Below, piece by piece: positions 55,366 to 64,000 of a DNA stretch of 64,000 bases (its first letter is position 1; each line of letters begins with the position of its first letter). A model generated the notes under the pieces. The model saw nothing but the letters and a program-made list of their open reading frames with translations. It had not been told where the DNA came from and did not search any database. Made by a program: the position numbers and the translations under genes. Source of the stretch: Clostridium disporicum (GTDB lineage: Bacteria; Bacillota; Clostridia; Clostridiales; Clostridiaceae). The stretch spans positions 53,282 to 117,281 of the forward strand of contig NZ_CYZX01000011.1 of the NCBI RefSeq assembly GCF_001405015.1, given 5' to 3'.

Positions 55366-56247
55366 TTGTTAGATTTACATCCAATTTCTTATAAAGATAA
55401 AAACTTGATAAACTACTATTCTAATTTTATAAATACATCTTCATATGAATATTCTTTTAATTCACTATATTTATGGAAAGACCTTTGTAAAACTAATTTA
55501 ACTACTATTTACGATACCTTAGTAATTCAAAAATATGATGATGAAAAAGGCTTTTTCTTCATGATGCCTTATTATAAAAATGTAGAATCATTATATAAAA
55601 CTTTAGATTATTTAAAATCAAACTATGAAAATTATCAATATCTATTAGGTGATATTGATAGTGATCATATTGAGCTACTAAAAAACAATTATGACTTAGA
55701 AATACTTGAAAATAAAAAATCATTTGAATATATCTATCTTACTAGTGATTTGATAAACCTTAAAGGGAAGAAGTATCATAAAAAAAGAAATCATTACAAT
55801 AATTTTATTAATTTATACAACTACAATTATTCGTCTATTAATAATGAAAAAATTATTGAAGACTGCTTAGATCTTCTAAATAAATGGGAAAATAAAAAAT
55901 GTATTTGCTCTAAAGAGCTATTGATAGAACCTATAGCTGTAAAAAATATTTTATATTCACTTGATGATTTATCTTTGAAATCTATAGCATTATATGTTGA
56001 TAACAAGTTAGTTGGTTTTTCAATTGGAGAAAAATTTAAAGATTCAGCAATAATCCATATCGAAAAATGTAATGCAAACTATCGTGGTGTATATGCTTTT
56101 ATTAATAATGAATTTTTAAAAACAAGCTTTAGTGATACTATCTACGTAAATAGAGAAGAAGATTGTGGTCATGAAGGTTTGCAAAAATCAAAAGAATCTT
56201 ATCACCCTTATAAAGTTTTAAATAAATATTTTATAAAAATAAAGTAG
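55366..56247 (+). CDS. DUF2156/LPG synthase C-terminal-like (GNAT-type) protein
   Basis: 293 residues with two GNAT-like halves, as in the C-terminal domain of MprF-type lysyl-phosphatidylglycerol synthases: LYLWKDLC (about 35), the KKYHKKRNHYNNF acceptor region (about 137) and the C-terminal KEFAYxx-like AIIHIEKCNANYRG and KSKESYHPYKVL. Soluble, without the MprF membrane part. A transfer of an aminoacyl or acyl group is likely; substrate unknown. The TTG start follows AAGGAGAGGA. Confidence 0.8.
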   Translation: MLDLHPISYKDKNLINYYSNFINTSSYEYSFNSLYLWKDLCKTNLTTIYDTLVIQKYDDEKGFFFMMPYYKNVESLYKTLDYLKSNYENYQYLLGDIDSDHIELLKNNYDLEILENKKSFEYIYLTSDLINLKGKKYHKKRNHYNNFINLYNYNYSSINNEKIIEDCLDLLNKWENKKCICSKELLIEPIAVKNILYSLDDLSLKSIALYVDNKLVGFSIGEKFKDSAIIHIEKCNANYRGVYAFINNEFLKTSFSDTIYVNREEDCGHEGLQKSKESYHPYKVLNKYFIKIK

Positions 56248-56276
56248 TAATTCAAAAGCGAATTACTACTTTGTTT
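56241..56276 (+). terminator. Terminator of the DUF2156 gene
   Basis: A perfect 13-bp stem AAAGTAGTAATTC/GAATTACTACTTT with a 6-base loop, including the TAG stop in its 5' arm, followed by TTGTTTTT. Confidence 0.88.
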
Positions 56277-56287
56277 TTAAGTTAAAA

Positions 56288-56526
56288 GGAAACTCCTACT
56301 CACATACGTTCGTAGGAGTAAGTTCACCTTGCCAAATCTAAGATTTGGAGGCTTACTTAGCTATGCATAAATTCCGATATCCAACTTCAAGATTTGGATC
56401 GTCATTTATACTCTGTATAACTTTCACTAGCTAAATCTGTGATTTAATTTTTTATGAGAAACTCCTTCTCCTTAGGTCGAAGGAGTAAGTTCGCCTTGCC
56501 AAATCTAAGATTTGGAGGCTTACTTA
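56288..56526. repeat. Second array of the glmS-ribozyme-type repeat, behind pheT
   Basis: Two near-complete copies (56288-56358 and 56456-56526) share the plan GAAACTCCTnC - variable loop - GnAGGAGTAAGTTC then GCCTTGCCAAATCTAAGATT and TGGAGGCTTACTTA. Each folds into a CTCC/GGAG hairpin followed by a long compound hairpin (TAAG, GCCT, CCAAATC arms). Two degraded units lie between them (cores near 56390 and 56439). The last copy overlaps the pheT stop codon. The variable loop of the first hairpin (CACATACGTT vs TCCTTAGG) differs by copy while the stem is kept by paired changes. Confidence 0.88.
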
Positions 56527-58902
56527 TCTTAACACAGCTCCTAGTTTGTGTTCTAATGCTTTTAGAATTTTATCGTGAACTTTAGATATATCTTTATCTT
56601 CTAAAGTTTTCTTTTCATCTCTGTAAGCTATAGCGTAAGCAATTGACTTTTTACCTTCTGGTATTTGTGCTCCCTTATAGATATCAAATAATTGTACTTT
56701 CTCTACTAAGTTTCCACCAGCTCTTCTTATACAATCTTCTATATCTGCAACTAATATAGAGTCATCACATAAAAGTGCAATATCTCTAGTTACAGCTGGG
56801 AACTTTGGTAATGGTTTATATGCCTTTACAGTTGTTGCTGCTTGGAATAACATATCTAAATCTAATTCTGCAACATAACAATCTACATCTATACCATAAT
56901 TTTCAGTTACATCTGGGTGAACTTCTCCAAATACTCCTGCTTTCTTATTTCTAACCATTAATGCAGCAGTTTTTCCTGGATGGTAGCTTGGATTTTCACT
57001 TTCACGAGCATATTTAGCTTTATCTATCCCTAATCCTTCGATTACATTTTCAACTATACCTTTAAGATCAAGGTAATCGCAATCTCCATATATACCTATA
57101 GTTAAAATATTCTTTTCTGTTGGTAGCTCAGTTTCTACTTCATTAGGAATATATACTCTTCCTATTTCAAATAATCTAACATAATCATTATTTCTAGAGT
57201 AGTTTCTAGCTAAACATTCCATTATTGATGGTAAAGTAGTAGTTCTCATTACACTGTAATCTTCACCTAATGGATTCTTTATCTTTACAACATTTCTAAG
57301 TTCACTATCTTCAGGTATATTAACTTTATCAAATACCTTAGGTGATACAAATGAGTAGCTAATAGATTGATTTACACCACTACCAATCATTATATCTACA
57401 ACTTTATCAGTTAGTAATTCATTCTTATATTTAGGTTCTCTCTCAGTTGATACCTTAAATACTGTTGTTGGAATCTTATCATATCCATAAATTCTTGCTA
57501 CTTCTTCAGCAATATCTTCTTTTATAGCTATATCTATTCTAAATGTTGGTATAGTTATTACTAACATTTCACCGTTAATCTCTGTTTTTAAATCTAGAGA
57601 ATCTAAAGCTTCTTTCATTTCTTCCTTAGATATCTCTGTTCCTAAGAACTTATTAATCCAAGCTGAGTCTACAGTTATAGAACCTTCTTCTTTAACTTGA
57701 TTATAAACATCTATAGTTCCTTCCATAACTTTTCCGCAACCTAGTTCGCAAATAAGTGCACAAGCTCTATCTATTGCAAGTTTAGCTAAGTTTGGATCTA
57801 TATCTTTATCAAATCTTGAAGAACTTTCAGATCTTAAGTTTAACTTCTTAGAGCTAACTCTTATATTAGTTCCTTCAAAGTTTGCTGATTCAAAAATAAC
57901 TTCTGTTGTATCATCTTGAATTTCTGAGTTTAATCCACCCATAATTCCAGCTATAGCAACAGACTTTTCTCCATCTTTAATCATTAAGAAATCTGAAGTT
58001 AATTCTCTTTCAACTTCATCTAAAGTAGTGAACTTTTCTCCATCTTTAGCTTTTTCAACAACTATTTTACCGCTTTCTATTTGTCTAGCATCAAAAGCGT
58101 GCATTGGTTGACCAATCTCTAACATAACAAAATTAGTTATATCAACTATGTTATTAATAGGTCTAACCCCTGCTTCTAAAAGTCTTTCTTGCATCCAACC
58201 TGGCGATGGCATTACCTTTACATTTTTAACACCTCTAGCCATGTATCTTCTACATAAATCATCTCTAACTTCAACTTTTAATTCATCATTAATATTAGCT
58301 GATGACTTAACTTCATAGCTCATATTTGGCATCTTATAAGAAGTTCTTAACGTTGCTGCTGTTTCTCTAGCCATACCAACTATACTTAAACAGTCAGGTC
58401 TATTTGAAGTAATTTCAAAATCTAATATAGCTTTATTTAATCCTAAATATTCTTTTATATCCATTCCAAGAGGTGCATCTTGTGGTAATATCATTAATCC
58501 ATGAACTGGTTCATCTCCAGCAATTCCTAATTCTTCTTCAGAACAGAACATTCCGTTAGATACTACACCTCTCATCTTACCTTTTTTAATTTCAGTTCCA
58601 TCAGCTAAAATTGATTTATGAAGAGCAACTGGAACTACATCATCTTCTTTCATATTAGTTGCTGCTGTAACTATTTGTATTTCTTCTTCAGCCCCAATAT
58701 TTACTTGACATACACTTAATCTATCAGCGTCTGGATGCTTTTCAATCTTAGTAATTTTACCCGTCACAACATTTTTTATATTGTCACCTTGTATAATAAC
58801 CTCTTCTACAGCTGAACCTGAAAGAGTTAATTTATCACCTAATGTAACTGCATCTACATTTACTTCTGCATAATCTTTTAACCAATTATATGGTACTTTC
58901 AT
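56524..58902 (-). CDS. pheT: Phenylalanine--tRNA ligase beta subunit
   Basis: 792 residues with the standard order of B domains: MKVPYNWLKDYAEV, tRNA-binding B2 (KIEKHPDADRLSVCQVN), B3/B4 editing site, B5, catalytic-like core and the C-terminal FDX-ACB anticodon domain (AVTRDIALLCDDSILVAD). Partner of PheS, 17 bases upstream. Its stop lies in the edge of a repeat unit. Confidence 0.97.
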   Translation of the reverse strand: MKVPYNWLKDYAEVNVDAVTLGDKLTLSGSAVEEVIIQGDNIKNVVTGKITKIEKHPDADRLSVCQVNIGAEEEIQIVTAATNMKEDDVVPVALHKSILADGTEIKKGKMRGVVSNGMFCSEEELGIAGDEPVHGLMILPQDAPLGMDIKEYLGLNKAILDFEITSNRPDCLSIVGMARETAATLRTSYKMPNMSYEVKSSANINDELKVEVRDDLCRRYMARGVKNVKVMPSPGWMQERLLEAGVRPINNIVDITNFVMLEIGQPMHAFDARQIESGKIVVEKAKDGEKFTTLDEVERELTSDFLMIKDGEKSVAIAGIMGGLNSEIQDDTTEVIFESANFEGTNIRVSSKKLNLRSESSSRFDKDIDPNLAKLAIDRACALICELGCGKVMEGTIDVYNQVKEEGSITVDSAWINKFLGTEISKEEMKEALDSLDLKTEINGEMLVITIPTFRIDIAIKEDIAEEVARIYGYDKIPTTVFKVSTEREPKYKNELLTDKVVDIMIGSGVNQSISYSFVSPKVFDKVNIPEDSELRNVVKIKNPLGEDYSVMRTTTLPSIMECLARNYSRNNDYVRLFEIGRVYIPNEVETELPTEKNILTIGIYGDCDYLDLKGIVENVIEGLGIDKAKYARESENPSYHPGKTAALMVRNKKAGVFGEVHPDVTENYGIDVDCYVAELDLDMLFQAATTVKAYKPLPKFPAVTRDIALLCDDSILVADIEDCIRRAGGNLVEKVQLFDIYKGAQIPEGKKSIAYAIAYRDEKKTLEDKDISKVHDKILKALEHKLGAVLR

Positions 58903-58919
58903 CTCACTTTACCTCCTAA

Positions 58920-59939
58920 TTAAAATTGATTTAAAAATCTCATATCACTTTCGTATAATAATCTGATATCATCTATTCCGTATTTAAGCATAACCATTCT
59001 ATCTACACCAAATCCGAAGGCAAATCCACTATAAACTTCTGGGTCTACTCCGCAATTTCTTAATACTTCAGGATGAACCATTCCACATCCTAGTATTTCA
59101 ATCCATCCGCTTCCTTTACATACTCTACAACCTTCACCACCACATACAAAACAAGTTGCATCCATTTCTGCTGATGGCTCTGTAAATGGGAAGTGATGTG
59201 GTCTAAATTTAGTTACTACCTTATCTCCAAACATCTTTTTAGCAAATAATTCTAAAGTTCCTTTTAAATCTGCAAAAGTAACTCCCTTATCAATTACTAA
59301 ACCTTCCATTTGATAGAATATTGGTGAGTGAGTAGCATCTACAGCATCTGATCTATAAACCTTCCCTGGAGATATCATCTTTATAGGAGGTTCTTGTTTT
59401 TCCATAGTTCTAATTTGAACTGGAGAAGTTTGAGTTCTAAGTACTATATTATCGTTTATATAAAAAGTATCTTGTTCACTTCTCGCTGGATGGTCTTTAG
59501 GTATATTTAATGCTTCAAAGTTGTAATGATCTAATTCAACTTCTGGACCTTCTTCTACAGTAAATCCCATTGAAATAAATATTTCTTTCATACTTTCTAA
59601 TGTTAAATCTAATGGGTGTCTTTTCCCTATAACATTTCTTTTACCAGGTAACGATATATCTATAACTTCACTAGCAAGTTTAGCATTCTTTTCTTTTTCT
59701 TTAATCTTTTTGCTAACCTCTTCTAATCTTTCTTCTACTTCATTTTTAGCTTCATTAACTAACTTCCCAACTACTGGTCTTTCTTCTTTTGATAAAGCTC
59801 CCATACTTCTAAGAATAGTAGTAAGTTCCCCTTTTTTCCCAAGGTATTTAACTCTTATTTCTTCTAATGCTCCACTATTTTCTGCAGCAGATATTTCATC
59901 AAAAGCAGCTTCTTTAATTGCTAATAATTTTTCTTGCAT
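58920..59939 (-). CDS. pheS: Phenylalanine--tRNA ligase alpha subunit
   Basis: 339 residues: N-terminal coiled coil, class II catalytic core with motif 2 (FRPHHFPFTEPSAEMDATC), the zinc-like CFVCGGEGCRVCKGSGW insertion and motif 3 (GFAFGFGVDRMVMLKYGI). Charges tRNA-Phe together with PheT. Controlled by a T-box leader. Confidence 0.97.
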   Translation of the reverse strand: MQEKLLAIKEAAFDEISAAENSGALEEIRVKYLGKKGELTTILRSMGALSKEERPVVGKLVNEAKNEVEERLEEVSKKIKEKEKNAKLASEVIDISLPGKRNVIGKRHPLDLTLESMKEIFISMGFTVEEGPEVELDHYNFEALNIPKDHPARSEQDTFYINDNIVLRTQTSPVQIRTMEKQEPPIKMISPGKVYRSDAVDATHSPIFYQMEGLVIDKGVTFADLKGTLELFAKKMFGDKVVTKFRPHHFPFTEPSAEMDATCFVCGGEGCRVCKGSGWIEILGCGMVHPEVLRNCGVDPEVYSGFAFGFGVDRMVMLKYGIDDIRLLYESDMRFLNQF

Positions 59940-59984
59940 TTGTATTCTCCCTTCTAACGAATTAAATTATGGTATTTTTTTCAA

Positions 59985-60028
59985 TAAAAAAAGGATATTC
60001 AGCCCCCTACAAAGGGACGGAATATCCG
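59985..60028 (-). terminator. T-box regulated terminator of pheST
   Basis: GGATATTC/GAATATCC with inner CCC/GGG pairing and TTTTTTTATT on the minus strand. The T-box sequence directly upstream can pair in the competing antiterminator. Confidence 0.9.
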
Positions 60029-60215
60029 CGTTACCACCCTAATTGATATTTATTATAAAACAAATATCCAACTTAATTTTAATAACGGCAAAAACCGCTA
60101 GCTACTACTTTGTTTCACAGCTAGTACTCCTGAGCGAACTTCAATATAAATTCTAATAAAAAGGCTTACAGTCATGACCTTTTCTCCCTGAAAAAGTCTT
60201 TATATCTACTCTCTC
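59985..60215 (-). promoter_or_regulatory. T-box riboswitch (phenylalanine) leader of pheST
   Basis: The T-box AGGGTGGTAACGCG lies at 60027-60040 (minus strand). Stem I is closed by GAG/CTC and ATATAAA/TTTATAT, and its specifier bulge contains GAAGTTCG with UUC, a Phe codon. Uncharged tRNA-Phe is expected to stabilise the antiterminator and raise pheST expression. All main T-box parts are in the right order before pheS. Confidence 0.93.
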
Positions 60216-60216
60216 A

Positions 60217-60244
60217 ATCATAGTATTTTTATATTAAATTACAA
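60217..60244 (-). promoter_or_regulatory. Promoter of the pheST leader
   Basis: TTGTAA and TATGAT separated by 16 bases, just before stem I of the T-box. Confidence 0.6.
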
Positions 60245-60291
60245 CTGATTATACATCTAAAAGACAATATTTTCAATAGTTTTATGTAAAT

Positions 60292-61074
60292 TTATTTATT
60301 TGATATATTTTGTCTAACTCTTTCAAATAAAATTATTGATGTTGCTATAGCTACATTTAATGACTCTGCTCCACCTGGCATTGGTATTTTCACTTTGATA
60401 TCTGCCATTTCAAATATTTCATCACTGATACCATTTCCTTCATTTCCTACTGAAAGAATTATCTTTCCACTTAAGTCCTCTCTAAAGAAATCCTTAGATT
60501 CTTGAAGAGATGTAGCAACTAAGCTAAATCCATCATCTTTTAGTCCTTTTAAAAAAGTTAAATCATTATCATGTATTATTGGAACATAAAATATAGAACC
60601 CATAGTAGATCTAATAACCTTATCGTTATATATATCTACAGTACCTTTTGTTAATATTATTCCAGTTACTCCTGCTGCATGAGCAGTTCTAATTATAGTT
60701 CCTAAATTACCAGGATCTTGAACTTTATCGCATAGAAGATAAAAATCACCATTTAAATTTTCTCTGTTATCTTCAATTTCTAATAATGCAATTATACCTT
60801 GTGGATTCTCAGTTGAAGTAAGCTGCGAAAAAAGGCTATCTTCCATTAAATATACTTTTACGCAGTCTATATACTGTTCTAAATATTGATTTATTTTCTT
60901 TGCACCATCATTATTTACAACAATAGAATCTACTTTGCATCCTGCTTTAAATGCTTCTTGTATCAACCTAAAACCTTCGATTATATATTTTTGTTCTTTA
61001 CTTCTACCTTTTCTATCTTTTAACTTTTTAGCTAATTTAAAAAAAGCATTTTCTTTACTTTCTATTGATATCAA
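60292..61074 (-). CDS. TrmH/SpoU-family RNA 2'-O-methyltransferase
   Basis: About 260 residues: N-terminal substrate-binding domain (RGRSKEQKYIIEGFRLIQEA) and SPOUT knot with CDKVQDPGNLGTIIRTAHAAG (motif 1), GNEGNGIS (motif 2) and IPMPGGAESLNVAIATSI (motif 3). Methylates a ribose 2'-OH in rRNA or tRNA; the YsgA/RlmB-like group fits by layout. TTG 61074 with GAGGTG at 6 bases is preferred over the GTG at 61083. Separate from pheST by the T-box promoter region. Confidence 0.9.
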   Translation of the reverse strand: MISIESKENAFFKLAKKLKDRKGRSKEQKYIIEGFRLIQEAFKAGCKVDSIVVNNDGAKKINQYLEQYIDCVKVYLMEDSLFSQLTSTENPQGIIALLEIEDNRENLNGDFYLLCDKVQDPGNLGTIIRTAHAAGVTGIILTKGTVDIYNDKVIRSTMGSIFYVPIIHDNDLTFLKGLKDDGFSLVATSLQESKDFFREDLSGKIILSVGNEGNGISDEIFEMADIKVKIPMPGGAESLNVAIATSIILFERVRQNISNK

Positions 61075-61085
61075 CTTATACACCT

Positions 61086-61757
61086 CTATTTTTGTTTAGC
61101 CATAATTTCTTCTATTTTAGCTAAGTCTTCTGCTGATCCAATAGCTACTATTATATCATCTGAAGAAATAACTTCATCAGCACTTGGAGAAATATTTATA
61201 TCATCATCTTTCTTTATAGCCATTACGTTAATTCCATACCTACTTCTAAGCTTTAACTCTGTAAGATTCTTTCCATTCCACTCTTCTAAAGCTTTCATTT
61301 CCATTATACTATAATCAGGTGAAAGTTCTATATAATCTAAAATACTTGCAGATACAAGATTATGAGCTACTCTCACTCCCATATCCTTTTCTGGTAATAC
61401 TACTCTATCTGCACCTATTTTATATAATACCTTAGCATGTAAATCACTTTGTCCTTTTGCTATTATATATTTAACTCCTAGATCTTTAACTAGAAGTGTT
61501 ACCATAACACTAGCTTGTATATTTGAACCTATTGTTACTACTGCAACGTCAAAATTTCTTAGCCCTAACGTTCTAAGAGCTGACTCATCAGTTGCATCCA
61601 TTTGTACTGCATGTGTTACAGAGTCTGAAATCTCTTGAACCATATCTTCATCCATATCTATAGCTAATACATCATGGCCTAATCCATAAAGTGTCTTTGC
61701 AACAGACTCTCCAAATCTCCCTAACCCTATAACTACGAATTGTTTATTTTTTGACAT
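61086..61757 (-). CDS. Potassium uptake regulatory subunit TrkA/KtrA
   Basis: 223 residues: RCK_N Rossmann fold (FVVIGLGRFGESVAKTLY) and RCK_C (TrkA-C) domain (about 140-220). Gates the TrkH/KtrB channel after nucleotide binding; RCK_C domains in Firmicutes often bind c-di-AMP. Follows the channel gene by 10 bases. The single RCK unit and size match Ktr rather than the double E. coli TrkA. Confidence 0.93.
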   Translation of the reverse strand: MSKNKQFVVIGLGRFGESVAKTLYGLGHDVLAIDMDEDMVQEISDSVTHAVQMDATDESALRTLGLRNFDVAVVTIGSNIQASVMVTLLVKDLGVKYIIAKGQSDLHAKVLYKIGADRVVLPEKDMGVRVAHNLVSASILDYIELSPDYSIMEMKALEEWNGKNLTELKLRSRYGINVMAIKKDDDINISPSADEVISSDDIIVAIGSAEDLAKIEEIMAKQK

Positions 61758-61767
61758 AATTACTCTC

Positions 61768-63114
61768 CTAACCTATTAGAATTTTTCCTTCTGGATATTT
61801 TACACCATTATTTTTTTTGTTTCTCATTAATGATAGAACTACTGTTAATGGGCCAACTCTACCTAAATACATCATTATCATTATTAAAACCTTACCTACT
61901 TCAGTAAGCTGTTGAGTTAATCCTACAGTTAATCCTACTGTTGCAAAAGCTGATGTAGTTTCATATAAAAGTGAAAGGAATGATGCTCCTTGTTCTGTAT
62001 ATGATAAAAGCATAGTAGCACTCATCACTAAAACTCCACCTATAAAAAATAATGTAAAAGCCTTATATACTAACTCTTTAGGAAATCTTTTTTTAAATGC
62101 TTCTGCATCCTCACGACCTCTAATAACACAAATAACAGTTACTATTAATACTCCTATTGTAGTTGTTTTAATTCCTCCAGCTGTTGATCCTGGAGATCCA
62201 CCTATAAACATAAGTATAATTGTTAATAAATTACCTGCATTTGTCATTCCATCTGTAGAAATAGAATTAAATCCTGCAGTTCTTGGAGTTACAGCTGCAA
62301 AAAATGAATTTACAAGCTTATCTCCTATATTCATATTTGCCAATGTATTTGGATTATTATGTTCGAAAATAAACATAAGTATTGTTCCTCCTACAACCAA
62401 AATAGCAGTAACTAAAATAACCATTTTAGAATGTATAGAAAGTTTTTTCATACTTTTAAAGTTATATACTTCAATCCAAACAGCAAAACCAATACCCCCA
62501 ATAATAATTAGAGCACTAGCTACTAATATAACTACCCAATTACTACTATAACTTGTTAAGCTTGAAAAGTTACCAAACAAGTCAAATCCAGCATTACAAA
62601 AAGCTGAAATAGAATGGAATAAACTATAGAACATCCCTTTACCTATTCCATATTTAGGAATAAACTGTGTTGAAAATAAAAGTGCCCCTGATAGTTGAAC
62701 AGTTATAGTAAATGTTAATACATATTGAACCATCTTTACAAGTCCCTGAATATTAAATGTATTCATAGCATCTTGTAATATCAACCTATCTCTTAATGTT
62801 ATTTTTTTACCTAATATAATTGCTATCAGTGTTGTAAAAGACATAAATCCTAAGCCACCGATTTCAATTAAAAGCATAATAATTGTTTGACCAAACATAC
62901 TCCAATGAGTTCCAGTATCTAGCGTTACTAACCCTGTTACGCAAACAGCTGATGTTGATGTAAATAGTGCATCTAAAAAATTAGTATATTGTCTAGTAGC
63001 AGATGATATCGGTAACGTTAAAATTATAGCACCTATTAATATCACTACTAAGAAACCTAATGCTAAAATCTGTACTCCTTTAAGTTTATTACTTTTTCTT
63101 AAATTAAATTGCAT
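61768..63114 (-). CDS. Potassium transporter TrkH/KtrB
   Basis: 448 residues with four repeated membrane-pore-membrane units. Filter-like loops include TSTSAVCVTGL, SAFCNAGFDLF, PRTAGFNSI and TTSAFATVGLT, with GSPGSTAGGIKTTT. Takes up potassium (and perhaps sodium-coupled) with the RCK subunit encoded next. Ribosome site GAGGTGAGGAT. No c-di-AMP riboswitch was recognised upstream. Confidence 0.95.
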   Translation of the reverse strand: MQFNLRKSNKLKGVQILALGFLVVILIGAIILTLPISSATRQYTNFLDALFTSTSAVCVTGLVTLDTGTHWSMFGQTIIMLLIEIGGLGFMSFTTLIAIILGKKITLRDRLILQDAMNTFNIQGLVKMVQYVLTFTITVQLSGALLFSTQFIPKYGIGKGMFYSLFHSISAFCNAGFDLFGNFSSLTSYSSNWVVILVASALIIIGGIGFAVWIEVYNFKSMKKLSIHSKMVILVTAILVVGGTILMFIFEHNNPNTLANMNIGDKLVNSFFAAVTPRTAGFNSISTDGMTNAGNLLTIILMFIGGSPGSTAGGIKTTTIGVLIVTVICVIRGREDAEAFKKRFPKELVYKAFTLFFIGGVLVMSATMLLSYTEQGASFLSLLYETTSAFATVGLTVGLTQQLTEVGKVLIMIMMYLGRVGPLTVVLSLMRNKKNNGVKYPEGKILIG

Positions 63115-63270
63115 ATCCTCACCTCGTAGGTTTCATTTTAACTACTTTTATTATTTTGCTCTACATATATTATTTTTATTTGTTGGGTAGTAATATTTGT
63201 CCTCCATGTATTTTACCATCTTTACATTTATTTTCATAGTACTGTATAAAATTTTATTAGTAATATAATA

Positions 63271-63293
63271 AAGGCGACTATCCTAGTCGCCTT
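63271..63293 (-). terminator. Terminator of ytxC
   Basis: A perfect 10-bp stem AAGGCGACTA/TAGTCGCCTT with a 3-base loop and TTTATTATATT behind it on the minus strand, between ytxC and trkH. Confidence 0.8.
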
Positions 63294-63362
63294 AAAATAA
63301 TCTATTTTAATAATTCCTAAATCTAAAAATTAGAAACTATATTTTTCTTAATAATAACATAA

Positions 63363-64000
63363 CTAGATTTTTGTCTTAACTATTTTGCACTCACTGCATC
63401 CTTTACAACAATATGCTCTTTCGCCAAAGACATTAATTATTGTATTTATGAACTCTTTATTATTACATTTATCTTTCCCATGAATTATTACACTTTTAGG
63501 TGCATTAGTAATTAAGCCACTTATTATAATATCCTCTATATTAGCTTCTGTATCTACCTTACACTCTGAAAGTTCTTTAATAAATTCTTCAAATATATCA
63601 TTACCATATTTATCTTTAATAATATATCCTCCACCATCTTGTATATAAATATTTATTTCATCAATTCTGCTCTCTTGAATATCAACAAAGTATTTTAATA
63701 ATTTCACAAATTCCTTATATTCTTTTTCTACCATGTATTCTTCTACAACTTTTTCTATTATATCTTCAATCCCTTGCCTTAGTTCTTTCATTCTAAAAGT
63801 TATAAACCCTTGAATATTAATCTCTTCATTTTCTTCTAAACATTCTTTTATTTTTTCAATTATAGAATTCACTTTATTTATACAATATATCATTCTATCA
63901 TCATTTACTGTAGAATCCCCTTTTAAAACGCTCATAATAATCTCTTCAACTTCTAATATTTCATCTTGCTTTAAAAAAAAGTAATTTTCCATTAGAAAGT
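63363..64000 (-). CDS. ytxC: YtxC-like sporulation protein, C-terminal part (probably cut by window edge)
   Basis: At least 209 residues, all helical in the first 120 (ITFRMKELRQGIEDIIEKVVEE, YKEFVKLLKYFVD) and ending in a Cys-rich tail CCKGCSECK. It matches the YtxC family found in sporulating Firmicutes, role not defined. An ATG at 63992 exists but has no ribosome site and the frame stays open to the window edge; the family is longer, so the real start is probably outside. Confidence 0.75.
   Translation of the reverse strand, partial: FLMENYFFLKQDEILEVEEIIMSVLKGDSTVNDDRMIYCINKVNSIIEKIKECLEENEEINIQGFITFRMKELRQGIEDIIEKVVEEYMVEKEYKEFVKLLKYFVDIQESRIDEINIYIQDGGGYIIKDKYGNDIFEEFIKELSECKVDTEANIEDIIISGLITNAPKSVIIHGKDKCNNKEFINTIINVFGERAYCCKGCSECKIVKTKI

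Noticed and set aside
59818..59835. GTAAGTTCC match to the repeat family inside pheS
   Set aside because: Only a short word is shared, without either hairpin; it is coding sequence.
63115..63362. Possible c-di-AMP (ydaO) or other riboswitch before trkH
   Set aside because: The 248-base gap holds only a plain terminator and AT-rich sequence; no ydaO-type conserved core was recognised. An 18-codon ORF there (MEDKYYYPTNK...) lacks a ribosome site.

Overview
The window is about 64 kb of very AT-rich, gene-dense chromosome from an endospore-forming Firmicute, most likely Clostridium sensu stricto. The reasons are: codon use dominated by A/T; strong AGGAGG-type ribosome binding sites; many short rho-independent terminators; sporulation genes (spoVD/spoVE-type cell-wall genes, pdaA, ytxC); a T-box leader on pheST; a glmS ribozyme; and a clostridial division (dcw) cluster that lacks murD, murG, ftsA and ftsZ. 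No tRNA, rRNA, insertion sequence, prophage or CRISPR array was seen. Most genes lie on the minus strand.

Layout. 1-92: start of efp (cut by the window edge). 255-5779: compact type IV pilus/pseudopilus operon (pilB, pilC, four prepilin-like proteins, pilM/N/O-like). 5885-8789: a lipoprotein and, divergently, rqcH. 8925-11554: rRNA methyltransferase, pyrR, rluD family. 11681-26336: division and cell-wall cluster read mraZ-rsmH-ftsL-spoVD // murE-murF-mraY-spoVE // ftsQ-DUF881-sbp-DUF881-yggS-sepF-ylmH-divIVA, where // marks hairpin terminators that split it into transcription units. mraZ is preceded by three perfectly phased MraZ-box repeats. 26625-31540: ychF and a two-gene heterodimeric ABC exporter preceded by a leader with a consensus promoter, a 30-codon ORF and two tandem terminators. 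31970-32761: pdaA. 32831-40095: a surface-glycan type operon (TPR protein, TagA/WecG glycosyltransferase, MurJ flippase, two glycosyltransferases, a cyclodeaminase-family protein, an alpha/beta hydrolase). 40335-42761: phosphoglucomutase and ribosomal protein L25. 43183-45735: glmS ribozyme, glmS and a small ORF. 45784-54548: HEAT-like protein, DUF523, mutS2, U32 peptidase, zapA, PflX-like radical SAM protein. 54628-64000: two little-known proteins, a repeat array, pheT/pheS with T-box, a TrmH-family methyltransferase, a Ktr/Trk potassium system and ytxC.

Themes. Envelope building dominates: precursor synthesis (murE, murF, mraY, glmS, pgcA), polymerisation (spoVE, spoVD), division (ftsL, ftsQ, sepF, divIVA, zapA) and surface glycan export. 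A second theme is ribosome rescue and translation quality: efp, rqcH, ylmH and mutS2 are all here, although in separate operons.

The two most unusual items are RNA-level. First, the glmS ribozyme carries about 300 nt of roughly 60-nt degenerate tandem repeats in its P1 loop, and the same repeat family recurs next to pheT at 56.3-56.5 kb. Second, the ABC exporter leader looks like a peptide-dependent transcription attenuator, with a long inverted repeat bracketing both terminators.
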